The notes under the pieces are model-generated. The model did no database searches, was not told where the DNA came from, and saw only the letters and a program-made list of their open reading frames with translations. Of a stretch of DNA of 64,000 nt, positions 34,486-42,381 are shown in pieces. The DNA comes from an uncultured Prevotellaceae bacterium (GTDB lineage Bacteria > Bacteroidota > Bacteroidia > Bacteroidales > Bacteroidaceae), in contig CACYRB010000004.1 in assembly GCA_902776685.1 (NCBI GenBank), positions 1 to 64,000 of the forward strand. Reading direction: 5' to 3'. The position numbers and the translations under genes were made by a program. The stretch's first letter is position 1, and every line of letters begins with the position of its first letter.

Positions 34486-35223
34486 ATGTCTCTCTCTCTG
34501 CACGACGTATCACTTCTGACTTCGCTGGACGACCTGTCGAGTATGGGTGAGAAGAAAGCTGTGGTCACTTGTCTGAATGCTCATTCCTACAATGTGGCGC
34601 AGCACGATGAAAAGTATGCGGAGATTCTGAAAAAGAGCGACGCCCTGCTACCCGACGGCATTGCCATCGTGTGGGGCTGCAAATTTTTAAAGGCAAAGTC
34701 CCGACCACGAAAACGCATTGTGGGCTGGGATTTGTTTGTTTATGAGATGGAGCGGTTGAATGAGCGGGGCGGACGATGCATGTTTCTGGGCTCGTCGGAG
34801 AAGACGCTCGCGCTGATTTGCAAGCGGGCTCAGACGGAATATCCCAACATAGAGGTGCTGACCTACTCGCCTCCATACAAGGCCGAGTTCTCCGACGAAG
34901 AGAGCAGGGCGATGGTTCAGGCCGTGAACGATGCCAATCCCGATTTGTTATGGATTGGTATGACGGCTCCGAAGCAGGAGAAATGGACGTATGCCCATTG
35001 GAATGAGCTGAAGATTGGCTGTCATGTAGGTTGCATCGGTGCTGTGTTCGACTTCTTCGCGGGAACGGTGAAGCGGGCTCCGTTGTGGTGGCAGGACCAT
35101 TCGTTGGAATGGCTTTACCGGTTGCTGACCGAGCCGCGTCGCATGTGGCGCCGTTACATTCTCGGCAATCCGCTGTTCATCTGGAATGTGATGAAGGAGA
35201 AGATGCGGCCAAAGGCCCAGTGA
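34486..35223 (+). CDS. WecG/TagA/CpsF family glycosyltransferase, copy B
   Basis: 245 residues, PF03808: VTCLNAHSYNVAQHD, ALLPDGIAIVWG, IGMTAPKQEKWTY and GCIGAVFDFFAGTVKRAPLWW. Same family as 31063-31770 but distinct enough to use another donor or acceptor. It follows wecB after 62 nt that contain simple repeats of the ataaccaataacc type. A 40-nt gap of gaataatgaata-type repeat follows it. Confidence 0.88.
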   Translation: MSLSLHDVSLLTSLDDLSSMGEKKAVVTCLNAHSYNVAQHDEKYAEILKKSDALLPDGIAIVWGCKFLKAKSRPRKRIVGWDLFVYEMERLNERGGRCMFLGSSEKTLALICKRAQTEYPNIEVLTYSPPYKAEFSDEESRAMVQAVNDANPDLLWIGMTAPKQEKWTYAHWNELKIGCHVGCIGAVFDFFAGTVKRAPLWWQDHSLEWLYRLLTEPRRMWRRYILGNPLFIWNVMKEKMRPKAQ

Positions 35224-35263
35224 ATAGTGAATAATGAATATTGAATAATAAAGAACAGAGAGA

Positions 35264-36631
35264 ATGAAGAACATTGCGATTATTCTGGCTGGTGGGAGTG
35301 GGTCACGTATAGGTGGCGACATCCCCAAACAGTTTCAGAAGGTGGCAGGTCGGAAGATAATCGAGCACACGATTGATGTGTTTGAGAACAATGAGCAGAT
35401 CGACGAGATTGCCATTGTGAGCCGCGAGGATTATATTCCCGAGGTGGAGCAGATGGTGGTGAACAACCACTATGTGAAGGTGAAGAAGATTCTGCAGGGT
35501 GGCAAGGAACGCTACCACTCGAGTCTTTCGGCGATTGAGGCCTATACCGATGACAACGACAACCTGCTGTTTCACGATGCCGTGCGACCTTTGGTGAACG
35601 ACCGCATTATTGCCGACTGCATCAAGGCTCTGGAGCGTTACGAGGCTGTCGACGTGGCGGTGAAGACGACCGATACCGTTGTGCAGGTGGACGAGAACAA
35701 CTGCATCTCGAATATCCCGCCTCGTGCCCAGCTGCGCAACGGTCAGACGCCACAGTGCTTCAAGCGCGGTGTCATCAAACGTGCCTATGACATAGCATTG
35801 GCCGATCCTGGTTTCCAGACGACCGATGACTGCGGTGTGGTCAGACGCTATCTGCCCGATGTTCCTGTCTTTGTGGTCGACGGCGAGGTGTTCAACATGA
35901 AGGTCACCTACGTGGAGGACCTGTTCCTGCTCGACAAGCTGTTCCAGTTGAAGACTGTGGAAGGCAACCAAAAGGAGGTGTCGGCCCGTGCAAAGGCGGA
36001 ACTGCCCAACAAGGTGATGGTGGTCTTCGGCGGCAGCTATGGCATCGGCGAGGAAATCGTGAAGTGTGCCCGCGACCTTGGGGCTGTGGTCTATTCCTAC
36101 AGTCGGTCGCAGAACGGTGTCGACGTGACCGACATCGAGCAGGTGAGCCGTGCCTTGGCCGAGGTGTACCATCGCAACGGTCGCATCGACTACGTGGTGT
36201 GTACGGCCGGTGTGCTGGTCAAGCAACCGCTCTCGGCCATGAGCACCGACGACATCGTTCGCAGTGTGAACGTGAACTACATGGGCGTGGTGAATGTGGC
36301 GAAGGCCTCATACGAATATCTGCGCGAGTCGCGCGGATCCATACTTTTCTATACCAGCAGCAGCTATACGCGCGGAAGGATGATGTACAGCATCTACTCG
36401 TCGACCAAGGCCGCCATCGTGAACCTGACACAGGCCCTGAGCGAGGAGTGGTTTGGCGATGCCATACGGGTGAACTGCATCAATCCGGAACGTACTCGCA
36501 CGCCGATGCGTCGTCAGGCTTTCGGCATCGAGCCCGAAGGTAGTCTGCTCGAACCGCTCAACGTGGCCATTGCATCGGTCAACACGCTGGTCAGCAAGTG
36601 CACTGGCGAAGTAATCGATGTAAAGCGATGA
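35264..36631 (+). CDS. Bifunctional cytidylyltransferase/SDR reductase (Bcs1/Acs1-like, CDP-ribitol type)
   Basis: 455 residues in two domains. Residues 1-~235: IspD/TarI-type cytidylyltransferase with ILAGGSGSRIGGDIPKQF, HDAVRPLV and QTPQCF. Residues ~250-455: SDR domain with VVFGGSYGIGEEIV and the catalytic YSSTK near residue 385. The same fusion in Haemophilus influenzae type b Bcs1/Acs1 reduces ribulose 5-phosphate and makes CDP-ribitol; the two-domain layout argues against a plain IspD of isoprenoid synthesis. The polymer may therefore contain ribitol phosphate. No CDP-ribitol phosphotransferase of the TagF type is seen in the window. Overlaps the next ATG by 4 nt. Confidence 0.83.
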   Translation: MKNIAIILAGGSGSRIGGDIPKQFQKVAGRKIIEHTIDVFENNEQIDEIAIVSREDYIPEVEQMVVNNHYVKVKKILQGGKERYHSSLSAIEAYTDDNDNLLFHDAVRPLVNDRIIADCIKALERYEAVDVAVKTTDTVVQVDENNCISNIPPRAQLRNGQTPQCFKRGVIKRAYDIALADPGFQTTDDCGVVRRYLPDVPVFVVDGEVFNMKVTYVEDLFLLDKLFQLKTVEGNQKEVSARAKAELPNKVMVVFGGSYGIGEEIVKCARDLGAVVYSYSRSQNGVDVTDIEQVSRALAEVYHRNGRIDYVVCTAGVLVKQPLSAMSTDDIVRSVNVNYMGVVNVAKASYEYLRESRGSILFYTSSSYTRGRMMYSIYSSTKAAIVNLTQALSEEWFGDAIRVNCINPERTRTPMRRQAFGIEPEGSLLEPLNVAIASVNTLVSKCTGEVIDVKR

Positions 36632-37473
36632 ACATTTTTCTGCTGACACGGTTTAACCTGCGATTGTGGTGGAAGGAGGACAAGCGACATCAGGCCATAC
36701 AGACAGAGGAGTGGCTGGCACGACGCTTCGAGTTGTTCGAGCGATACACATGGCCGTCGGTGCGCAGTCAGACCTGTCAGCATTTCAAGTGGATATGTCT
36801 GTTCGACGAGCTGACGCCCGACCATTGGAAGACGCGCATCTGCCAGTATCAGGAAGAGTGGGGTGGATTTATCCCTGTCTACTGCAACCGTCAACAGACG
36901 CGATATTTCCGTGAGGGCTTTGCCCATCTGGCTTATAAATATGCCGACAAAGACGACCCCGTGTTGCTGACGACCTATCTCGATAACGATGATTGTCTGC
37001 ATCGGGAATTTGTGGAAGACGTGCAACGTGAAGCCGAAAAAATCCCGATGAAATCGGTGATTTCTTACAAATATGGGCTTCAATACTACGAAGAGATGAA
37101 TCTGGCTGTCCGCATTCCGTATGCCAACAACCATTTCCTCTCCTATGTTGAGCCTCTCGCGAAAGATTGCAAGACCGTCTGGGGCTTTTGGCATTTCAGC
37201 ATCTTCAAATATAAAAACCTGCACGTGGAGCTGGTAAACAACAAGCGGAAGCCCATGTGGATTGAGACCATCCATAAGGGCAATATCGACAACGACGTGA
37301 AGATGACGCTCAGCCACCGGCCGGTGTTGAATAAGGATGGTCTTCGGCCTTATGGCATTGCGAGCGAGTTGCCTTCGGCGACAAAGAGCCTGATGATTTT
37401 TCTCGGGCCTTTTATGCTGAGATTGCTGCGACAGGTAGTTCGCCGAGGTAGAAACAAACTGCAACCCAAATGA
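36628..37473 (+). CDS. Putative rhamnosyl-transferase-like glycosyltransferase
   Basis: 281 residues from the ATG at 36628, which overlaps the previous stop (ATGA). Resembles the PF11316 family: LTRFNLRL...W near the start, RYTWPSVRSQTCQHFKWICLFDE, and TTYLDNDDCLHREFVEDV, where DNDD is a likely metal/nucleotide-sugar site. A cytoplasmic or peripheral GT-A-type enzyme is expected; the donor sugar is not certain. Confidence 0.75.
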   Translation: MNIFLLTRFNLRLWWKEDKRHQAIQTEEWLARRFELFERYTWPSVRSQTCQHFKWICLFDELTPDHWKTRICQYQEEWGGFIPVYCNRQQTRYFREGFAHLAYKYADKDDPVLLTTYLDNDDCLHREFVEDVQREAEKIPMKSVISYKYGLQYYEEMNLAVRIPYANNHFLSYVEPLAKDCKTVWGFWHFSIFKYKNLHVELVNNKRKPMWIETIHKGNIDNDVKMTLSHRPVLNKDGLRPYGIASELPSATKSLMIFLGPFMLRLLRQVVRRGRNKLQPK

Positions 37474-38573
37474 TTTCTAAAAGCATACAAGACTATTTTG
37501 AGTTTCTGCGCTATTGTCTGCACGACGATCTGGATAATGGCGTGGAGATACCTTCGTGTGCAAGTACCATTTGCTGGCACGACTTGCTGGAGTTTGCTAA
37601 GAAGCAGACACTCGTCGGCGTTTATTGGCGCGGTGTGAGCATGTTGGGCGGACTGACCACCAACAAACCGACTGACGACGATGTGCTGGAGTGGATGGCT
37701 ACCGTCAAGAAGATTACCGACCAGAATCGCCTGATGTTCGAACGTGTGGGTTATGTCAGCCGGACCTTTGCCAGCGAAGGCTTCCGCAGCTGTATCCTGA
37801 AAGGCCAGGGCAACGCGCTGATGTATCCTGACCCCATGATGCGGCAGTCGGGTGACATCGACATCTGGCTTGAGGGGCGCGACACCGACATTATCGCCTA
37901 CGTCAGGAATCTCTGCCCGAAGGCAAAAGCCTGCTACCATCACATCGATTTCGATAGGGTGAAGAATGCTTCTGTCGAGGTGCACTATCGGCCGTCGTTC
38001 ATGAACAACCTTCCGAACAATGCTCGACTGCAAAAATATTTCGCCGAAGCTGCGCCGAAACAATTCGTCAATACGACGAAAAATCTCGATGGAATGGACG
38101 ATTTTTGTATTCCCACACCGTCTTTCAACCGCATTTTCCAGATGGCGCATATCTCCAACCATTTCTTTCAGGAGGGGATCGGCCTGCGGCAGCTGGTCGA
38201 CTATTTTTATCTGCTGCGACAGGGCTTCAGCGAGGAAGAGCGGCAGCACGACGTGAAGGTGCTGAAGCGGTGCGGGCTGTATCGCATCACGCGGGCCGTG
38301 ATGTATGTCGCACAGACCGTCTTCGGGTTAGAGGATCGTTATCTGTTGGCCCCTCCCGACAGGCGACTGGGTCGGCAATTGCTTCGCGAGGTGATTGAAG
38401 CCGGAAACTTCGGACAGCACGACGAACGTGCCGGCAGTGGGTCGGCCTTCGGCTTGCAGCGCAACGTGAACCGTCTGTTGCGTGATGTGCGGTTCCTGTT
38501 CTGGTATCCCAGCGAATGCCTGTGGGAACCCGTGTTCCGCGTGTGGCACTACTTCTGGCGCCGCCGCCATTGA
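37470..38573 (+). CDS. Nucleotidyltransferase family protein (PF14907 type)
   Basis: 367 residues. CILKGQGNALMYPDPMMRQSGDIDIWL carries the minimal nucleotidyltransferase core, with the metal-binding DID after a conserved KG and RxxGD. VEVHYRPSFMNN follows. Such genes are frequent at the ends of Bacteroidetes surface-glycan operons, and no reaction is established. It is the last gene of the operon, overlaps its neighbour by 4 nt, and is followed by a strong hairpin. Confidence 0.75.
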   Translation: MISKSIQDYFEFLRYCLHDDLDNGVEIPSCASTICWHDLLEFAKKQTLVGVYWRGVSMLGGLTTNKPTDDDVLEWMATVKKITDQNRLMFERVGYVSRTFASEGFRSCILKGQGNALMYPDPMMRQSGDIDIWLEGRDTDIIAYVRNLCPKAKACYHHIDFDRVKNASVEVHYRPSFMNNLPNNARLQKYFAEAAPKQFVNTTKNLDGMDDFCIPTPSFNRIFQMAHISNHFFQEGIGLRQLVDYFYLLRQGFSEEERQHDVKVLKRCGLYRITRAVMYVAQTVFGLEDRYLLAPPDRRLGRQLLREVIEAGNFGQHDERAGSGSAFGLQRNVNRLLRDVRFLFWYPSECLWEPVFRVWHYFWRRRH

Positions 38574-38607
38574 TCACCATCAAGAATTTTAGCAGAAACC
38601 CATAAAT

Positions 38608-38647
38608 GAACAAGCGGGAGTAACGTGAAAGTTGCTCCCGCTTGTTC
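38608..38647. terminator. Strong hairpin ending the polysaccharide operon
   Basis: A 17-bp stem (38608-38624 with 38631-38647; arm gaacaagcgggag) with one T.G pair and the loop gtgaaa. It is followed by a moderately T-rich tttatta. It lies 34 nt past the last gene and could also stop minus-strand transcripts from the hydrolase genes. The rest of 38648-38750 shows no gene. Confidence 0.75.
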
Positions 38648-38750
38648 GTTTATTAATCTAAAATGGCCCGACAGAAAATTAACAAATTCTGTTGGGATTT
38701 TTTTGTGTTTTAGGCGAGTGAAACATATATCTTTCGGAAATCGTTACTCA

Positions 38751-40184
38751 TTATTTCTTCTTGTATTGCTTCGACTTGATGGTGAAGTTGTCGAATACCG
38801 TGGCGTTCTTGTTGGCGAAAAGCCCCACGTGGCCGCTTAGAGCCTTTTCCTCCTCCGTCATCTGATAGGTAAACAAAGGGGTAGAACTGCTGTCCGCATA
38901 AACCTTAATCGTACCATTGCCTGGGCACAACACCTTGATGTTAACACCCCCGGCGGGAACCATGAAAGACGCGGCTTTCAGCACCTTCCACTTACCTACC
39001 TCGGCGTTGAACTTCTGCAGACGGACACGCGAGCCGACAATCTGCACGCAGTGCGCACTCGTCTTCACGTCGGCGGCAGTCTCGCCACTGGCCAGCATGA
39101 CGATGCCTGCGTCGTAGGTGGCGTCGGGCGAATAGATGTCGCAACTCACCTGAAACTCGTTCATCGGAGTCGCGCTCTCGAACACGACGAAGTGCTCACC
39201 ACTCTCGTCGGCTGTCAGCTTGCCATCGGCCTCCGCCACACCCTCCGGATGATCAGACAATACACGATATTCATTCTCAAAAGAGTCGAACGTGTAGGCG
39301 ACTGATTCTCCGCCGACCGACTCCCTCGCAGGTAGGCTGTTGAGAAATTTCTCCAGTTCTGCATGGTAGTTGTCAATAAACTCCCACTGTGCATCGCTCG
39401 GGCTGTCGTGCGTGCCCTTGGGATAGACGCACAAGGTCACAGGCACTCCCTTCTCAGCCAGGGCACGGGCATAGACCAAAGCATTCTGTACGCTCACCGT
39501 CTGGTCCGTTACTGGCTGAGCGATAAAGGCGGGCGGTGTCTCGGTCGTCACCTGAAGATTGTTACTGTAGAAGTCGCGCAACTGGTTAGAAGGGTTGCGC
39601 CCTATCAGGTTGTCTCTCGACCCCGCGTGCGTGATACCATCCTCCATAGAGATTACCGGGCACAGCGTGATTTGAAAATCGGGACGCGTCACGTCGTCGA
39701 CAAAGTGAGTGGCAGCCGTCGAGGCAAGGTGACCGCCGGCACTATGGCCCATCACCCCCACGCTAGTATAGTCGCCCCACTCGTAGGCACGGTTGCGCAT
39801 GATGGTAATGGCTCGCTGAAAGTCTTCTAGCGGCACCGTGGGATGGCCGTTAGGCAGCCGGTATTTCAGAATGGCGAAAGTAAAGCCGCGGTCGGTAAAC
39901 CATTTCGCCGATTCGTCGTTGCCGCTACCCGAGAACACCACGCCGTAGGCACCCCCGGGAGTCGAGATGATGGCATTGCCGTTGCACTCGCGTGGCACAT
40001 AGACGTAGAGCATAGGCTTTGTGATGTTGCCCGCACAGGCACCGTAGTTCACTTCGTTGCCGCGCAGACCATTGTCTGTGGGAGGCGCAGAGCCCTCCCA
40101 GATGTCGACCACAGCCGTCGGCCCCGTCTGTGCCTGCATCGTGCAGCCCACAGCTAAAAACAGGAGTGTTATGATTTTTTTCAT
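38751..40184 (-). CDS. Secreted alpha/beta-hydrolase (esterase) with jelly-roll C-terminus
   Basis: 477 residues, with signal peptide MKKIITLLFLAVGC; AVGC could be a lipobox. The catalytic part (~25-290) has the oxyanion segment TPGGAYG, nucleophile GHSAGG, Asp in TDQTV and His in PKGTHD, resembling acetyl-xylan esterase/BD-FAE-type carbohydrate esterases. The C-terminal ~170 residues resemble a concanavalin-like/LamG-type module (GHVGLFANKNATVFDNF). It lacks the C-terminal tail carried by its upstream paralogue and ends YKKK. It is 13 nt downstream of that paralogue, so the two form an operon. The substrate is probably an acylated glycan. Confidence 0.82.
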   Translation of the reverse strand: MKKIITLLFLAVGCTMQAQTGPTAVVDIWEGSAPPTDNGLRGNEVNYGACAGNITKPMLYVYVPRECNGNAIISTPGGAYGVVFSGSGNDESAKWFTDRGFTFAILKYRLPNGHPTVPLEDFQRAITIMRNRAYEWGDYTSVGVMGHSAGGHLASTAATHFVDDVTRPDFQITLCPVISMEDGITHAGSRDNLIGRNPSNQLRDFYSNNLQVTTETPPAFIAQPVTDQTVSVQNALVYARALAEKGVPVTLCVYPKGTHDSPSDAQWEFIDNYHAELEKFLNSLPARESVGGESVAYTFDSFENEYRVLSDHPEGVAEADGKLTADESGEHFVVFESATPMNEFQVSCDIYSPDATYDAGIVMLASGETAADVKTSAHCVQIVGSRVRLQKFNAEVGKWKVLKAASFMVPAGGVNIKVLCPGNGTIKVYADSSSTPLFTYQMTEEEKALSGHVGLFANKNATVFDNFTIKSKQYKKK

Positions 40185-40197
40185 GATGACGTTATCT

Positions 40198-41910
40198 TTA
40201 TAGTATTACGATTTTTTTTGAGTTGACAATGTAGATGCCAGGCTTGAGCGTGGAGTGTGGAGCGGCAAGCTCGCTTCCTGATCGCGACACCCCTTCCTTG
40301 GGAAGGGGATGGGTGTAGGCTCTGCCTTGCAGGTCGTAGACGGTATGCGGCCCTTGCCCTAATGAATAACGATTAGTGAATGAAGAATTATTCATTATTC
40401 CTTCTTCATCGTTCATTAGCGAAGCACCCTTGATGCCGGTGATTTCCTTTTTCTTGTATTGTTCAGACTTGATGGTGAAGTTGTCGAACTCGGTGGCTTT
40501 CTTGTTGGCGTAGAGGCCCACGTTGCCGCTGAGTCCTACAGCATCGTCGCCCAGCTCATAGATGATGGAAGGGGTGGCGTTGTTGTCGATATAGACACTT
40601 ATACAATTGTTTTTATAAATGACCTTCAGGTTTACTCCATCGTCTCCAATCTTGCATGTTGCGCCTTTCAGTACCTTCCACTTGCCTGTATCGGGATCGA
40701 ACTGCTGCAGGCGGACGCGCGTGCCGATAATCTGTACGCAGAAAGCACTGTTCTTCAGATCGGCGACAGTCTCGCCATTGGCTAGCATAAGGATGCCGGC
40801 ATCGTAGGTGGCGTCGAGCGATTTGATGTCGCAACTCACCAGGAATTCGTCCATCGGTGTCTCGCTCTCGAACATGACGATGTGCTCGGCATTGCCGTCG
40901 GCTGTCAGCTTGCCGTCGGTTTCGACTACCCCGTCTTTCTTCTCGGAGAGGATGCGATACTCGTTCTCAAATTCGTCGAAGGTGTAGACCACTTTTTTGC
41001 CTTTGGCCGTTTCGGGAGCTTGTATGTCGTTGAGGAATTTCTCAAGTTCCATCCAGTATTGCGAAGTGAAATCCCATGTGGAGTCGGTGTGGCATCCGTG
41101 TTCGCCGGTGGGCCAGATAAAGAGATTAACGGGTACACCTTTGCGGATGAGAGCCTGTGCGTAGACGATGGAGTTTGCCATGGGCACCGTGGAGTCGTCG
41201 GCAGCGTGGATGATGAAGGCGGGCGGCGTCTCGGCCGTGACCTGAAGCTCGCTGCTGTAGAAATCGCGCAGTTGTTTTGATGCGTTTTGTCCGAGTAGGT
41301 TGTTCATGGAACCCACGTGTGCGAGTCCGTCTTGGAAGGAGATGACGGGATACATCAGGATTTGGAAATCGGGTCGGGTCACGTCACTGTTGTAGTGGGT
41401 TGAAACCATCGAGGCGCAGTGTCCGCCTGCCGATCCGCCCATGACGCCCACACTGGTGTAGTCGCCCCACTCGTCGGAACGGTCGCGCATGATGGTGATG
41501 GCCCGCTGGAAGTCTTCGAGCGGTACGGTGGGATGGCCGTTGGGCAACCGGTATTTCAGGACGGCGAAGGTGAATCCGCGATCGACAAACCACTTGGCCA
41601 GATTGGGTCCTTCTGCGCCTGTGTATACCACGCCGTAGCCTCCACCTGGGGTGACAATGATGGCGCGGCCGTTGCACTTGCTCGGCGCGTAGATGGTCAG
41701 CGTGGGATTGCTGATGTTTGACACCCACAAGTCGCCATAGGTCTCGTTGCCTCGAAGACCGTTGTCGGTGGGTGGTTTGGCTCCTTCCCATAGGTTGATG
41801 ACTGTAGTGGGCTCAGGGCGTGGCAGGAAGTCCAGCGTCTGTGCATAAGCGTTGCTGACCGCTGTTGCGAACAGCAATAGTGTGACGGTAATTATATTCA
41901 AGGATTTCAT
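40198..41910 (-). CDS. Secreted alpha/beta-hydrolase paralogue with Prevotella C-terminal tail
   Basis: 570 residues; signal peptide MKSLNIITVTLLLFATAVSNAYA. Same domains as the gene at 38751: oxyanion TPGGGYG, nucleophile GGSAGG, Asp in HAADDSTVP, His in PTGEHG, then the jelly-roll module. An extra ~75 residues include VYDLQGRAYTHP and end LKPGIYIVNSKKIVIL, a Prevotella-type tail probably used for sorting. The linker before the tail contains translated intergenic repeats (LMNDEEGIMNNSSFTNRY; DNA 40361-40419 and a palindrome near 40289-40315). A minus-strand TAGTTTTGC at 41986-41994 is a possible -7 box. Confidence 0.82.
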   Translation of the reverse strand: MKSLNIITVTLLLFATAVSNAYAQTLDFLPRPEPTTVINLWEGAKPPTDNGLRGNETYGDLWVSNISNPTLTIYAPSKCNGRAIIVTPGGGYGVVYTGAEGPNLAKWFVDRGFTFAVLKYRLPNGHPTVPLEDFQRAITIMRDRSDEWGDYTSVGVMGGSAGGHCASMVSTHYNSDVTRPDFQILMYPVISFQDGLAHVGSMNNLLGQNASKQLRDFYSSELQVTAETPPAFIIHAADDSTVPMANSIVYAQALIRKGVPVNLFIWPTGEHGCHTDSTWDFTSQYWMELEKFLNDIQAPETAKGKKVVYTFDEFENEYRILSEKKDGVVETDGKLTADGNAEHIVMFESETPMDEFLVSCDIKSLDATYDAGILMLANGETVADLKNSAFCVQIIGTRVRLQQFDPDTGKWKVLKGATCKIGDDGVNLKVIYKNNCISVYIDNNATPSIIYELGDDAVGLSGNVGLYANKKATEFDNFTIKSEQYKKKEITGIKGASLMNDEEGIMNNSSFTNRYSLGQGPHTVYDLQGRAYTHPLPKEGVSRSGSELAAPHSTLKPGIYIVNSKKIVIL

Positions 41911-42323
41911 ATTTTATCTCTATTTTAGAGTAGATTCCAAACTTCGGCTATAAATTAAATAATGTTGTTTTACTTGTAATTTAGTGCAAAACTAACTAAA
42001 TTTACATATAAACTCTATGTTAGTAGTTAAATATTAACACAAATTAACCACAAGTAAAGCAAATTAGTGAGGTTGAGTGGCTGATAATTTGTAGGAAATT
42101 GTGCCCCAAAAGGGTTTTTTTCTCTCGTTTTTTCGTAACTTTACATAAGTTACTTTGTCTCGGCATAAAAAATAACCAAGTTTATTTTGTTCTGCTCTCG
42201 ATTTTTCGTAACTTCTATGTTGCAAACCAAATAATTGGTCTGTCTTTTAGCATTGTTTAATCGTTTTATTATTGTTTTTGACCTGCGGCCGAAGATACTC
42301 TCACTCGGAAAAGCTCAAATACA
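41911..42323. other. Divergent intergenic region with repeated promoter-like 25-mers
   Basis: No gene. A 25-nt sequence ctctcg(t/a)tttttcgtaactt... occurs at 42122-42146 and 42195-42219 and again as part of the functional-looking promoter at 42334-42358. Each copy ends in TAACTT, but only the last has the full TAACTTTGC and a spaced TTTG. The minus-strand promoter for the hydrolase pair is near 41986. Confidence 0.65.
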
Positions 42324-42356
42324 TTTGGCTTTTCTCTCGTTTTTTCGTAACTTTGC
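42324..42356 (+). promoter_or_regulatory. Promoter of the DUF6377 regulator
   Basis: TTTG (42324-42327), a 20-nt spacer and TAACTTTGC (42348-42356); leader about 19 nt. Confidence 0.75.
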
Positions 42357-42381
42357 AACCGTCTAAATCTGGTGTTGAACT

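Noticed and set aside
35264..36000. Stand-alone IspD of the isoprenoid pathway
   Set aside because: The frame continues without interruption into an SDR domain, and the gene sits in a polysaccharide operon; the Bcs1/Acs1-type fusion fits better.
38751..41910. Frameshifted or broken hydrolase pair
   Set aside because: Both frames are complete with intact oxyanion, Ser, Asp and His positions; the difference is only the C-terminal tail.
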